Source: a virus. Taken from it: a stretch of 39,396 bases of DNA. A model generated the notes under the pieces. It saw only the letters and a program-made list of their open reading frames with translations, was not told the origin of the DNA and ran no database searches. Both the position numbers and the translations under genes were made by a program. Positions within the stretch are counted from its first letter, which is position 1. Every line of letters begins with the position of its first letter. The DNA lies in IMG/VR virus record IMGVR_UViG_3300027917_000088, positions 1 through 39,396 of that record. One strand, written 5' to 3'. Positions 1 to 6,764 of this stretch are shown here, piece after piece.

Positions 1-55
1 CCCGACCCCGACCCCGACCACGACCGCGACCGCGACCCCGACCGCGACCAAGATC
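1..55. repeat. Six-base tandem repeat (CCCGAC / CGCGAC variants)
   Basis: The first 50 or so bases are imperfect tandem copies of a hexamer, CCCGAC alternating with CGCGAC and CACGAC. The minus strand is therefore G-rich with GGGGTC runs. The repeat lies downstream of the last gene of the leftward operon and at the edge of the window. It may be low-complexity intergenic DNA, a terminal repeat, or the coding end of the gene cut at the right edge if the molecule is circular. The sequence alone does not decide. Confidence 0.7.
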
Positions 56-76
56 TGTATTTACGGCGCTTATTTA

Positions 77-331
77 TCACTTTCCCACCCCCCAAGACTC
101 TATCGCCTGTCGCATGACCCTCCAAGTACCCTTCAGTGGCTGTGCATCTTTCCAGTCGTCTGCCAGAAGCTCACCGGTTTCGTAAACGATTTTAACCTCA
201 GACAATTCAAGGTGGTCGTCATTGACCCCAACTAATCGACCAGTGTAGATGTACACCCCACACCAAATCTGAATGGACTCCCCCAACATTGCCTCAAATC
301 CACCGTCCGTGCTATCAACTATACGTTTCAT
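77..331 (-). CDS. Small phage protein, 84 aa, unknown function
   Basis: Last gene of the leftward operon. The ATG follows a good ribosome site (AGAAAGGAG, about 5 bases upstream). The protein is acidic, with a predicted beta-rich core around residues 18-58 (IYTGRLVGVNDDHLEL) and Trp-rich segments. The short strand-turn-strand pattern resembles small Sm-like or SH3-like barrels seen in many phage hypothetical proteins. That is a resemblance only. No catalytic motif, signal peptide or membrane segment is visible. Confidence 0.75.
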   Translation of the reverse strand: MKRIVDSTDGGFEAMLGESIQIWCGVYIYTGRLVGVNDDHLELSEVKIVYETGELLADDWKDAQPLKGTWRVMRQAIESWGVGK

Positions 332-352
332 AAATTCTCCTTTCTGTGAATC

Positions 353-583
353 TCATTCCCCGGCCTCCTTCCCTTCGCACGCGGCAACCAACCATTCGAT
401 TCTACGCCGCCGGTCCTCGTGGCCCCACCAATCGAGATGTATGAGTGTCTCTTTTACAGACAACAGAAGCATCTCGGCGTTTGTGTGCAGCGGGCAGAAT
501 TGAATCTCTGCTTCCATGGGTATGTTTTGTACTGGGATTATATAGCCATATCCACTTGGTTTAATCCGGCAGCTGCAGTTCAC
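353..583 (-). CDS. Small phage protein with Cys/His knuckle, 76 aa
   Basis: Starts at GTG, which overlaps the TGA stop of the upstream gene by four bases (GTGA), the coupling seen across this operon. Two cysteines near the N-terminus (CSC, residues 3-5) and a CPLH motif near residues 30-33 could make a small zinc-binding knuckle. The C-terminal half is helical and charged (HEDRRRRIEWL). Small proteins with a Cys-X-Cys and CPLHTNAE arrangement are familiar as phage hypotheticals. No role is known. Confidence 0.65.
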   Translation of the reverse strand: MNCSCRIKPSGYGYIIPVQNIPMEAEIQFCPLHTNAEMLLLSVKETLIHLDWWGHEDRRRRIEWLVAACEGKEAGE

Positions 584-882
584 TCCGGCACCCTAACCCT
601 CATCCCCTGCACCGTCTTCCCCCCAAATTTCGTCTTCGCCGTAAACAATATGATCTTCTTGCCCACCCAATCATTTGTCTCGTCCCCAAACGCATCCGCC
701 AACACCCCCGCATTCGTCTTATTGAGCACCAACCCCTGCTCCAGCTCAACAAAAAACAAGACCGGCTTCTCCTCCCTCTCCGGCCCCACCTTATCCATCT
801 TGACATCCGTAATCGTCAACAACTGCTCCTGTTTAATCTTATCAGCCTTAAGGTACGCCGACAACCACTTATCAATCTTCAT
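580..882 (-). CDS. Conserved small phage protein (LVLNKTNA type), 100 aa
   Basis: ATG overlaps the stop of the preceding gene by one base (TAATG). The sequence has the pattern of a small protein family common in tailed phages: a central LVLNKTNAGVLADAFGDET segment (residues about 51-69), then DWVGKKIILFTAKTKFGGKTVQG. I recall the family as uncharacterised, often near recombination or nuclease genes, which fits here because a Cas4/RecB-like nuclease is two genes upstream. A predicted beta-rich fold could be a nucleic-acid-binding barrel, but that is inference. Confidence 0.8.
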   Translation of the reverse strand: MKIDKWLSAYLKADKIKQEQLLTITDVKMDKVGPEREEKPVLFFVELEQGLVLNKTNAGVLADAFGDETNDWVGKKIILFTAKTKFGGKTVQGMRVRVPE

Positions 883-1118
883 TACTGTAACCTCTTCAAC
901 TTCCGCCGAAACTCTTGAGTCTCGGCATCCTTCCTTTCCAATATCAACTGAACATTCTTTAACTGTGCCGTCACAGCATTGAGCTTCTGCTCAAGAAAAT
1001 CCACCGTCTGCCGAATCTCCTCGACAGTATTCGCCAGCTTCGCCCCCTCCTCCTCCAGCCGTAAAACGGCGTCCTGCCATCCCTCCCGACTAATCTTCTG
1101 CTCCGGCTCTCTCGGCAT
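882..1118 (-). CDS. Coiled-coil protein, 78 aa, unknown function
   Basis: Almost the whole protein from residue 15 is a heptad-rich amphipathic helix (LEEEGAKLANTVEEIRQTV, then FLEQKLNAVTAQLKNVQLI), ending in a basic tail. Such proteins usually oligomerise or act as adaptors. It overlaps the end of the nuclease gene by 29 bases, so the two are probably translated together. A role as partner of the nuclease is suggested only by position. Confidence 0.7.
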   Translation of the reverse strand: MPREPEQKISREGWQDAVLRLEEEGAKLANTVEEIRQTVDFLEQKLNAVTAQLKNVQLILERKDAETQEFRRKLKRLQ

Positions 1119-1959
1119 GTCCCACCAACCTAATCTCCGGCACCTCGATCAATCCTTTCACCCTCGTCGCCGGATAACACTTCGGGTAAAAAGAACAAAC
1201 TTCAAGCTGACACCAATAACACTCCGGCGCACATTTCTGCCAATTCCCGGTCTTCTCCGCCTCCCAAAACGCTTGAATCGTATCCGCCACCCAGGTCAGA
1301 GTCTTCTCCCTATGCACGCTTGTCGTCTTCGGAATCGGTGTAATCTTCGTCGTCGACCTCTGCCTCCCCCCATTAACAAAACAAATCACCTTCCCTGTCT
1401 TACAATCGCTCCCCCACTTATAAATCTCAAATTGAAAAGACCGGGCCGCATCCCCCGGATAAATCGGACGCTTCCCGGTCTTATAATCAACCACCATTTT
1501 CTCGTCGTCCTCTCCCACCCAGCTAAGAGTATCGACGTACCCCAAAAACTCCACCTCCTGGCCGCCCACCACCATCGTCATATCAAACCTGGCCTCAACC
1601 GTCCCCTCCACCGGCCTCACCAAATCCCTCTCCCCGCTCTCCCAGAACGAAGTCAACTGTCCCGCATGTTCCACCAAAAACGAGTCCACATCCGCCTTTT
1701 CCTCGAGCTCCTTCTGTTCCTCATTCAGTGAATCCGCCGCCCTCTCCAGCACCTGCCGCATCGTCGGACTCTTCCCCGCCAGCTTCTCAAGGTTATCAAA
1801 CTCCTGCCCCGCATGTTTCGCCCTCCCCTCCAAAAAGAACACCGGATTCTCCCTCAACCCCTGCACATACCGATAATACGCCTTCTTCGCGCACTTCGAA
1901 AACGTGCTCAACTTCGAAAACGAGAACAGCTTCGAAACCTTATACTGGCCTATATCCAT
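1090..1959 (-). CDS. Cas4/RecB-like PD-(D/E)XK nuclease, probable Fe-S cluster
   Basis: A 289-residue exonuclease-type protein. It has the RecB-family landmarks in order: an SFSKLSTFSKC helix with Cys23, EGRAKHAG with His49, GYVD with Asp143, VDYKTG with Asp158 and Lys160, and a QFEIYKW (QxxxY) motif. A C-terminal cluster at Cys243, 247, 250, 255 and 261, together with Cys23, matches the iron-sulphur layout of Cas4 and AddB-type nucleases. Phage copies usually process DNA ends in recombination or replication. It starts 20 bases inside the end of the formyltransferase gene and is followed by an overlapping coiled-coil gene. No CRISPR array is present, so a Cas4 adaptation role is unlikely. Confidence 0.88.
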   Translation of the reverse strand: MDIGQYKVSKLFSFSKLSTFSKCAKKAYYRYVQGLRENPVFFLEGRAKHAGQEFDNLEKLAGKSPTMRQVLERAADSLNEEQKELEEKADVDSFLVEHAGQLTSFWESGERDLVRPVEGTVEARFDMTMVVGGQEVEFLGYVDTLSWVGEDDEKMVVDYKTGKRPIYPGDAARSFQFEIYKWGSDCKTGKVICFVNGGRQRSTTKITPIPKTTSVHREKTLTWVADTIQAFWEAEKTGNWQKCAPECYWCQLEVCSFYPKCYPATRVKGLIEVPEIRLVGHAERAGAED

Positions 1960-2548
1960 ACTGATCTCTCAACATATCCCCCGCTTGCACAATCGTCGTA
2001 ACCCGAGTATCCCACCCATGATCCCAAATCAGGTGAGAATACGCCCGAAACGTCTCTTCCTTATTCAAGCTCCCCTTCTCCTCCTGCCCCCACGGCACCC
2101 GGTCTTGAAAATCCTTCCACACCTCCCGAAACAACTGAAACAACTCCTGCTGTAACACCGTATACGACGATCTCAAAGTGTGAACCTCAGGCGTCAACTT
2201 CACATATCTCCTCGCCACCAACTCCCCCGCGTCCACCTCCGGCCCAATCAAATGTATCGCCACCCCCTTATACGTCCGATCCATCCACGAGAAAAAATTC
2301 GGCTGCACCCCCCTATTCCACGGCAGCGCACTGGGATGCAAATTTATCGCCCTCCCCTGAAACTCCTCACAAATCTCCGGCGAAAGAATATGCCTATACC
2401 TATGCGACACAATAAAATCCGCATACTTCTCCGCCCCCGGCTGTAGCCTCTCCCACAAAAACGTCACCTTTTCCCCGATACCCTTCAGGTACTCGTAAAC
2501 CGGTGTAAACCCCACCTCAGGCGGCGGCCCCAGCACCAGCACATTCAT
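1940..2548 (-). CDS. Formyltransferase (sugar N-formyltransferase type)
   Basis: A compact 202-residue protein with the formyl_trans_N core. The catalytic residues of the family are all present: Asn69 and His71 in INLHPSALPWNRG, and Asp106 in EVDAGELV. Family members transfer a formyl group from 10-formyltetrahydrofolate to an amine, either on Met-tRNA, on glycinamide ribotide, or on 4-amino-4,6-dideoxy sugars. The C-terminal domain of Met-tRNA formyltransferase is absent. Two neighbouring genes encode an aminotransferase and an NDP-sugar epimerase, so an amino-sugar nucleotide is the best substrate guess. The ATG overlaps the upstream HTH gene's TGA (ATGA). The acceptor is inferred, the fold is clear. 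Confidence 0.87.
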   Translation of the reverse strand: MNVLVLGPPPEVGFTPVYEYLKGIGEKVTFLWERLQPGAEKYADFIVSHRYRHILSPEICEEFQGRAINLHPSALPWNRGVQPNFFSWMDRTYKGVAIHLIGPEVDAGELVARRYVKLTPEVHTLRSSYTVLQQELFQLFREVWKDFQDRVPWGQEEKGSLNKEETFRAYSHLIWDHGWDTRVTTIVQAGDMLRDQYGYRPV

Positions 2549-2808
2549 TCTACCTGCCCCCTCACACTCTCCGACAACGCCCTCCTCTTCCGCTCGAGCG
2601 CCTCCCTTTCCTTTACCTCTTTCTCCTCCTTAAACCTAACCACCTCTTCCTTAAGCAGAAAAGTCCCGATCTTACTCCGATAAACCGCTAACTTCCCCTG
2701 TTTCACATACTTCGACAACGTCTGCCGGCTCACCCCCACCAAAAACGCAGCCGCCGCCACATTCACGAACCTATCAAGCTCCTGTGTAAATTGTTGCTCC
2801 GATTCCAT
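2545..2808 (-). CDS. Small helix-turn-helix protein (excisionase/MerR-like), 87 aa
   Basis: A helix-turn-helix unit spans about residues 17-55 (AAFLVGVSRQTLSKYVKQG, then an IGTFLLKEEVVRF wing). This is the HTH_17 layout of excisionases and small phage DNA-binding proteins. The tail is highly charged and helical. A good ribosome site (AGAGGAG) precedes the ATG, and the gene overlaps the aminotransferase by 35 bases and the formyltransferase by four. It could regulate the operon or be a nucleoid-type factor. No integrase is in the window, so an excision role has no support. Confidence 0.8.
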   Translation of the reverse strand: MESEQQFTQELDRFVNVAAAAFLVGVSRQTLSKYVKQGKLAVYRSKIGTFLLKEEVVRFKEEKEVKEREALERKRRALSESVRGQVE

Positions 2809-3751
2809 TCATGATCTCCTCTGCCTTCGACATAATCGTCTGCGCCTCCCCCCTTGTCATCCCCGGATAACACGGCAACGTCAACCACGGAAGACAAGGA
2901 AAATTCCAGGCGCTCGCAATCCCCGCCTCTTCAAAAATCTTCTGCACAGTCTCCAATTTACACGGATTACATCCAATCTGAAACAAATAAGGAATTTCCT
3001 GCTCCTTCACCAAAACCCCCCTCACATACGCCTCTCCCCCTAGCATTCCCCAGCTCTCCGCTATCGCCCCCTTATAACTCTCGAAATGCTCCAGTGCTTC
3101 CCGGTTCAGCGCCGCCTGCACATCGGTCATCCCCGCCTTTCTCCCCCCATTAAACCTCATCGGCGCAACCGATCCCCTCCTCCACCTTGGCCCGAACCCA
3201 CAATGCACCAGTGTCTCGAGCCTTCTCGCATCATTTAAATCCTTACAAAAAACCACGCCCCCCTCCGCCCCCGGCACTAACTTTGTCGGATAAAAGCTCG
3301 CGAACTGGAACCGATAAGCTCGATCTCCGTCTCTCCTGGCTTCCCAGGAATGACAGATATCAACCACAGCGACAGATCCTCCGAATCGTCGATCGTCATC
3401 CAAAAAGCAATCTTTCCCCCCATAACCCCCGACGTCTGTAAAGATAGCGCAATCGGCCATTTGAATGGGAGTTCTTGCAAGTCCCGCATGACATACAGTC
3501 GAATAAATTCCCCCAAATGTTTCCCTAACCCAGCACTTTGAAAAGCCTTCATACTTCACCAAATCCAAAATCGCCTGACACCCGGCCGTCGCCGAACTTG
3601 TCAAAACCAAACAATCCTGTTCCCAATTGAACTTCTCCGCGACCGCTCCCTTCAATCGCTCCCCCTCCTCCCCAGTCGTCAACCACCCGCTCTCCAGCAC
3701 CCCCGTCAAATACTTCCCCCTCAGCTTCGGCGGTTTAAATAGCGGGATCAC
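2774..3751 (-). CDS. DegT/DnrJ/EryC1/StrS-type sugar aminotransferase
   Basis: A fold-type I PLP enzyme that normally converts a keto-sugar nucleotide to an amino-sugar nucleotide. In the 325-residue form starting at GTG 3751, the family landmarks are the N-terminal PLFKPP and SGWLTTGEEGERL segments, Asp131 in VVDICHSW (pyridine-nitrogen Asp), and Lys157 in FASFYPTKLVPGAEGG (Schiff-base lysine). The GTG overlaps the epimerase stop by four bases (GTGA) with AGGTGAT just upstream, so I prefer it to the longer frame beginning at 3793. At 325 residues it is shorter than the usual 370-400, mostly in the C-terminal part. With its neighbours it forms an amino-sugar cassette. Confidence 0.87.
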   Translation of the reverse strand: MIPLFKPPKLRGKYLTGVLESGWLTTGEEGERLKGAVAEKFNWEQDCLVLTSSATAGCQAILDLVKYEGFSKCWVRETFGGIYSTVCHAGLARTPIQMADCAIFTDVGGYGGKDCFLDDDRRFGGSVAVVDICHSWEARRDGDRAYRFQFASFYPTKLVPGAEGGVVFCKDLNDARRLETLVHCGFGPRWRRGSVAPMRFNGGRKAGMTDVQAALNREALEHFESYKGAIAESWGMLGGEAYVRGVLVKEQEIPYLFQIGCNPCKLETVQKIFEEAGIASAWNFPCLPWLTLPCYPGMTRGEAQTIMSKAEEIMNGIGATIYTGA

Positions 3752-4560
3752 CCTATCACCTGCCCCTCTTTCGCGAACGCCGACAAATCCCAAATCTCCG
3801 TCGACAACGACTTATGATCCTGCAACAGCGTCGGCATCCTATAATTCCTCAAATCCGCCGAATCATGTTCCACGATACTCCCTTGCCCCAGCACCTTCTG
3901 GATATTCGCCGCAACCACGTCCAAACTCATATTGAACGAGCAAACCGGTATCGGAAAATCCCAGGTCCCCGAATGCACCAGCCCCGCCAACCACGTCGTC
4001 AAACAATCGATATGCACCCACGGCCTCCACAACTTCTGCCTCGGCGCCGTAATCTCCCCCCTATCAACGCAATCCTTGACCATTTTGTTAAACGGCAAAT
4101 CCCACCTCATCCCCCCATACCGATTCTCCCCGAACACGGTCCCGAACCGAGCAACTATCCTCGACCTCGGCCTTACCCCTCTTGAAACCTTCTCGAACTT
4201 GAGCTTGCTTTCCGAATACGGCAAATCCAGCCCCGCCCTCAGCGACAAAATGCTAGCCGAGCTCGCCTGAATAAACCGCGCCTTCACGGCGCTATGAATT
4301 CTGAACGGCGCCCAGCAATTCACCTCAAACGTCCTCGCTTTCGGCGCCTCCGTGCTATTCTCCTTACTAACTCCCGCCAAATTATAAATCACCTCCGGCT
4401 GAAACTCTTGAATCCGCGAGATTGTTTCTGGCCGACAGATATCCTCGTCCTCCCCGTTCTTGACATCCAGCCCCAGGATCTCGTGCTCGCTCGCCGCCAG
4501 CTTACGCACCAGGTAGGTCCCAATATAACCCTCACTGCCCGTCACAACAATCCGCGCCAT
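3748..4560 (-). CDS. NAD-dependent epimerase/dehydratase (NDP-sugar, SDR family)
   Basis: An extended short-chain dehydrogenase of 270 residues. The Rossmann loop is GSEGYIG (residues 8-14), Asp32 follows the second strand, Ser100/Ser101 and the YxxxK pair Tyr115/Lys119 (PYSESK) form the active site, and a RFGTVFGENRYGG segment is typical of nucleotide-sugar enzymes. It lacks some C-terminal length relative to the 310-350 residues of RmlB or GalE. It probably makes or reshapes the keto-sugar that the next enzyme aminates. First gene of the operon, about 70 bases after an intrinsic terminator that closes the upstream operon. Confidence 0.88.
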   Translation of the reverse strand: MARIVVTGSEGYIGTYLVRKLAASEHEILGLDVKNGEDEDICRPETISRIQEFQPEVIYNLAGVSKENSTEAPKARTFEVNCWAPFRIHSAVKARFIQASSASILSLRAGLDLPYSESKLKFEKVSRGVRPRSRIVARFGTVFGENRYGGMRWDLPFNKMVKDCVDRGEITAPRQKLWRPWVHIDCLTTWLAGLVHSGTWDFPIPVCSFNMSLDVVAANIQKVLGQGSIVEHDSADLRNYRMPTLLQDHKSLSTEIWDLSAFAKEGQVIG

Positions 4561-4629
4561 TGTTTCTCTTCACTCCACTTTTGACCGGACTGCCACACCT
4601 TACCACCCCTGCCCTTCCCCTGCAACCAC

Positions 4630-4673
4630 AAAAAAGCGGAGCCCAAAAATCTACGCAATCTCAGGACTCCGCT
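4630..4673 (-). terminator. Intrinsic terminator ending the small-gene operon
   Basis: Read on the minus strand, a ten-base stem (4664-4673 with 4635-4644, one G-T wobble) closes a 19-base loop and is followed at once by a run of six T. It lies just after the 78-residue gene ending at 4689 and before the epimerase start at 4560. The sugar operon therefore needs its own promoter, antitermination or read-through. Confidence 0.88.
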
Positions 4674-4688
4674 ACACTTACGAAAAAC

Positions 4689-4925
4689 CTAACCAGGAAT
4701 TTGACAAACTTCTACCCACTTCCCATCAATTAGCTTTTCGATTGTAATCGCGTCCTCATAGGGCATACCGTCTTCTACTGACATCCTGCTCAACCAAAAT
4801 CTATACTCCTCTGTCTCAAGTTTAAGGTCGTCGAAGTGTCCTTTCATCAATGTAGGAAGTCCTTCAAGGTCTTTCCTGCGCAACAACCGATTTTCCGCTA
4901 AACCGAGATAGTACTTTGTATCCAT
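4689..4925 (-). CDS. Small acidic protein, 78 aa, unknown function
   Basis: Last gene before the terminator. It starts at ATG with a strong GGAGG site that lies inside the end of the preceding 34-residue gene. The protein is charged and mostly helical at residues 8-50, with a short beta segment at the end (KLIDGKWVEVCQI). No known motif, membrane segment or signal peptide is visible. Confidence 0.72.
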   Translation of the reverse strand: MDTKYYLGLAENRLLRRKDLEGLPTLMKGHFDDLKLETEEYRFWLSRMSVEDGMPYEDAITIEKLIDGKWVEVCQIPG

Positions 4926-4926
4926 T

Positions 4927-5031
4927 TTAACCTCCGATCATGCATACCACTCCCCACCCCGCCATCACAAAAACCCCCACCCACAAAAACCAAGCAATCG
5001 CTTCCCAAAACGTGCGACACCACAAACTCAT
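4927..5031 (-). CDS. Single-span membrane miniprotein, 34 aa
   Basis: A gene of 34 codons. Residues 11-32 form one strongly hydrophobic helix with four tryptophans in the first 17 residues of the protein and small residues later (GVFVMAGWGVV). Its ATG overlaps the TGA of the upstream gene (ATGA), an AAGGAGAGAGG site lies just upstream, and its own 3' end carries the ribosome site of the next gene. These signals argue for real translation. Phage miniproteins of this type can be holins, antiholins or host membrane effectors. No function can be assigned. Confidence 0.62.
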   Translation of the reverse strand: MSLWCRTFWEAIAWFLWVGVFVMAGWGVVCMIGG

Positions 5032-5228
5032 TTTTCCTCTCTCCTTTCTCTAAGGATCTCTTCCTGAACCCTCTCCTCGACCCTTGCCGCCTTCCCCTCC
5101 CCGCAACAACACGGCCCCTGCCGCCACTTAACCCCCGACCCATCTAATACCTCACAGGTGTGGAATAACCCATCACACCTTACCCTATGCTCCCCACCCT
5201 GGTAAATCACCCGATCTACTTTTCTCAC
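5028..5228 (-). CDS. Small protein with Cys triplet, 66 aa, unknown
   Basis: I place the start at GTG 5228, eight bases after a GAAAGGACGG site, rather than at upstream in-frame codons that lie within the previous gene. The N-terminal half is beta-like (RKVDRVIYQGGEHRVRCDG), a CCC cluster sits near residue 41, and the C-terminus is a highly charged helix. A metal-binding role is possible but cannot be shown. It overlaps the next gene by four bases. Confidence 0.62.
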   Translation of the reverse strand: MRKVDRVIYQGGEHRVRCDGLFHTCEVLDGSGVKWRQGPCCCGEGKAARVEERVQEEILRERREEK

Positions 5229-5241
5229 GCTTACCGTCCTT

Positions 5242-5466
5242 TCATTTGTAGTCATCAATAGAACCATCTGTAAACGGATGGTTCTTTGTTACCCTTTCAG
5301 CATTCAAATCCTGCCCAAACGTGTTTTCTGGTATAGGTAACCCATATACCAGATAGCGAACCTTTCCAAATTCCTTGACTTTTCGTACCCCATAGTCGAT
5401 GCGAAATTCTTTCGCCATTGCGACGGCGCAATTATAGGCTTCATGGTAGTCATCAAACGCTCGCAC
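5242..5466 (-). CDS. Small phage protein, 74 aa, unknown
   Basis: Starts at GTG directly after the extended ribosome site GAAAGGCGGTGA, which includes the TGA of the upstream gene. The sequence has an N-terminal helix (DDYHEAYNCAVAMAKEF) and a short beta hairpin (YGVRKVKEFGKVRYLVYG). This looks like a compact alpha/beta domain. No relatives are recognised. Confidence 0.68.
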   Translation of the reverse strand: MRAFDDYHEAYNCAVAMAKEFRIDYGVRKVKEFGKVRYLVYGLPIPENTFGQDLNAERVTKNHPFTDGSIDDYK

Positions 5467-5469
5467 CTC

Positions 5470-5715
5470 TCACCGCCTTTCATAACCCTCGGGCCAAATA
5501 GTGATTTCCACACCGCCCAAAAAGATCCCTCGGTCGGAATACCCACCTTGTTGCTTACAACCTGCCTGGTCTCTTTGAAGGCACAGAATTGCTCCGGCAA
5601 AAGTCCGATGCTTGTGATGGCATCTTCCTCGCACTGAACCTTCGGTGTAGTAATAGGGGCCGGTGATTTTTTCGACCTCCCCCGCTCCTTCAATACTCGT
5701 AATGTGCTCTATCAT
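5470..5715 (-). CDS. Small phage protein with His/Cys segment, 81 aa
   Basis: ATG follows GAAAGGCGGTGA with GAC between. The middle of the protein reads CHHKHRTFAGAILCL, a pattern reminiscent of small phage proteins with a Cys-His-Lys-His head and an amphipathic helix, often followed by GGYSDR as here. It may bind a metal. Function is unknown. Its TGA is inside the next gene's ribosome site. Confidence 0.68.
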   Translation of the reverse strand: MIEHITSIEGAGEVEKITGPYYYTEGSVRGRCHHKHRTFAGAILCLQRDQAGCKQQGGYSDRGIFLGGVEITIWPEGYERR

Positions 5716-5718
5716 GTC

Positions 5719-5919
5719 TCACCGCCTTTCCTTGGCCGTTAACGGGATCCCAGATGACTCCAAGGTTTTTCGCCGAACATTTCCAGTTGGGTCATTTGGG
5801 CAAATCCAATCCTCAATAGAATCCGCCCATTCTGAGTGAATCCAGTGAACGCCTATGTCTTCACAGTAGACACAAGGACATCGACACTCCAGGTAATCGG
5901 GAGGAAGGTTGCTTTCCAT
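5719..5919 (-). CDS. Small Cys-rich phage protein, 66 aa
   Basis: I choose ATG 5919, right after GAAAGGCGGTGAAC, over a GTG two codons upstream that lies inside that site. Four cysteines cluster at residues about 12-19 (CRCPCVYC) with a fifth near 40 (WICPND), which suggests a zinc or other metal site. No family is recognised. The end of the gene (KERR and TGA) forms the next gene's ribosome site. Confidence 0.65.
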   Translation of the reverse strand: MESNLPPDYLECRCPCVYCEDIGVHWIHSEWADSIEDWICPNDPTGNVRRKTLESSGIPLTAKERR

Positions 5920-5931
5920 GTTCACCGCCTT

Positions 5932-6192
5932 TCATTCTGTTTCCGGAGGAAGCAAATCACTAACCTCGATGGCTCGATTGCCGATACAGGTAAGGTGGTT
6001 CGGAACCACAAGAATACTCGGAGTCGATGCAACATCTTCACACTCTTCGGCGTCGCCCATGAAGATACAATGAGCGAACCTGTACCCAGTTTCTTTGACT
6101 TCCCATTCTCGCAAAACGCACCACTCATACGTTTTTAGTTTTTCATACTCCTCAGGAGATATCCGGACATCGCAAGAATTTGTTTCTTCCAT
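5932..6192 (-). CDS. Small acidic protein, 86 aa, unknown
   Basis: ATG lies just after GAAAGGACGGCT. The protein is acidic, with a helix near residues 13-30 and beta-like segments after it (RFAHCIFMG, SILVVPNHL). Its TGA is in the TGAAAGG of the next ribosome cassette. Nothing in it is recognisable as a known domain. Confidence 0.68.
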   Translation of the reverse strand: MEETNSCDVRISPEEYEKLKTYEWCVLREWEVKETGYRFAHCIFMGDAEECEDVASTPSILVVPNHLTCIGNRAIEVSDLLPPETE

Positions 6193-6202
6193 AGCCGTCC
6201 TT

Positions 6203-6565
6203 TCATGCTCTAACCCATCCGCGCTTCAATAGCTTTTCCCAGTGCCCGTAATTCCACCGACATTCAAACCGTTTTGATGGTGTGGGGATCGGAGTCTTTT
6301 CGGTTTTGGCGGGAGTTGTTTTCCCACCATTTTCGAGCCGGAACTTAAGCGGTCGAAAACAATCTCGGTTTACTTCCTGGTAAATACCATCTCTCCAATA
6401 CTCTACGTCAATCGGCAGGTCCCGGCCCCAATTGTAGGTTATATCTCGGGAACGTACACCCAATGGCCAGTATGTATGAACCATGAATGGTTCGGAATAA
6501 CTTGGCTCCGACTCCAGCACAAAAGCCCATCCGTCAACGTCAATCACTTTTCCGGTTCTCAACAT
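6203..6565 (-). CDS. Phage protein, 120 aa, unknown
   Basis: ATG follows GAAAGGCAGTGAGAC. The first 75 residues look beta-rich and aromatic (DGWAFVLESEPSYSEPFMV, YWPLGVRSRDITYNWG), followed by a Pro/Thr/Lys-rich linker (about 83-99) and a short Trp-rich C-terminus. The first part could be a small barrel. No motif is recognised. Confidence 0.7.
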   Translation of the reverse strand: MLRTGKVIDVDGWAFVLESEPSYSEPFMVHTYWPLGVRSRDITYNWGRDLPIDVEYWRDGIYQEVNRDCFRPLKFRLENGGKTTPAKTEKTPIPTPSKRFECRWNYGHWEKLLKRGWVRA

Positions 6566-6578
6566 GTCTCACTGCCTT

Positions 6579-6764
6579 TCATAAAGATTCCGAACCTGGT
6601 TTAACAAACCAAATTTCTTCACCGTTATCGGTAGTCACAAGATAAGAAGCTCCAGTGAAAAGTACGCATACCTCAGAGGGAATTCCCTTATCTACAGCCA
6701 AAATAGTAGAAAACCAGTAGGCGGCTTTCTCGGGATCTTCGCTTAGAATAGTCTTGAGAATCAT
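6579..6764 (-). CDS. Small phage protein, 61 aa, unknown
   Basis: The chosen ATG at 6764 is five bases after GAAAGGACGG, the shared ribosome cassette. A longer in-frame version from 6854 would overlap the upstream gene and read through a UUCG hairpin, so I reject it. The protein has a helix (EDPEKAAYWFSTIL) followed by beta-like segments (EVCVLFTGASYLVTT). Function is unknown. Confidence 0.66.
   Translation of the reverse strand: MILKTILSEDPEKAAYWFSTILAVDKGIPSEVCVLFTGASYLVTTDNGEEIWFVKPGSESL

Noticed and set aside
979-1731. Long plus-strand frame over the nuclease gene
   Set aside because: Arg/Pro/Leu-rich translation with no domain; it is the antisense of the clearly recognisable nuclease frame.
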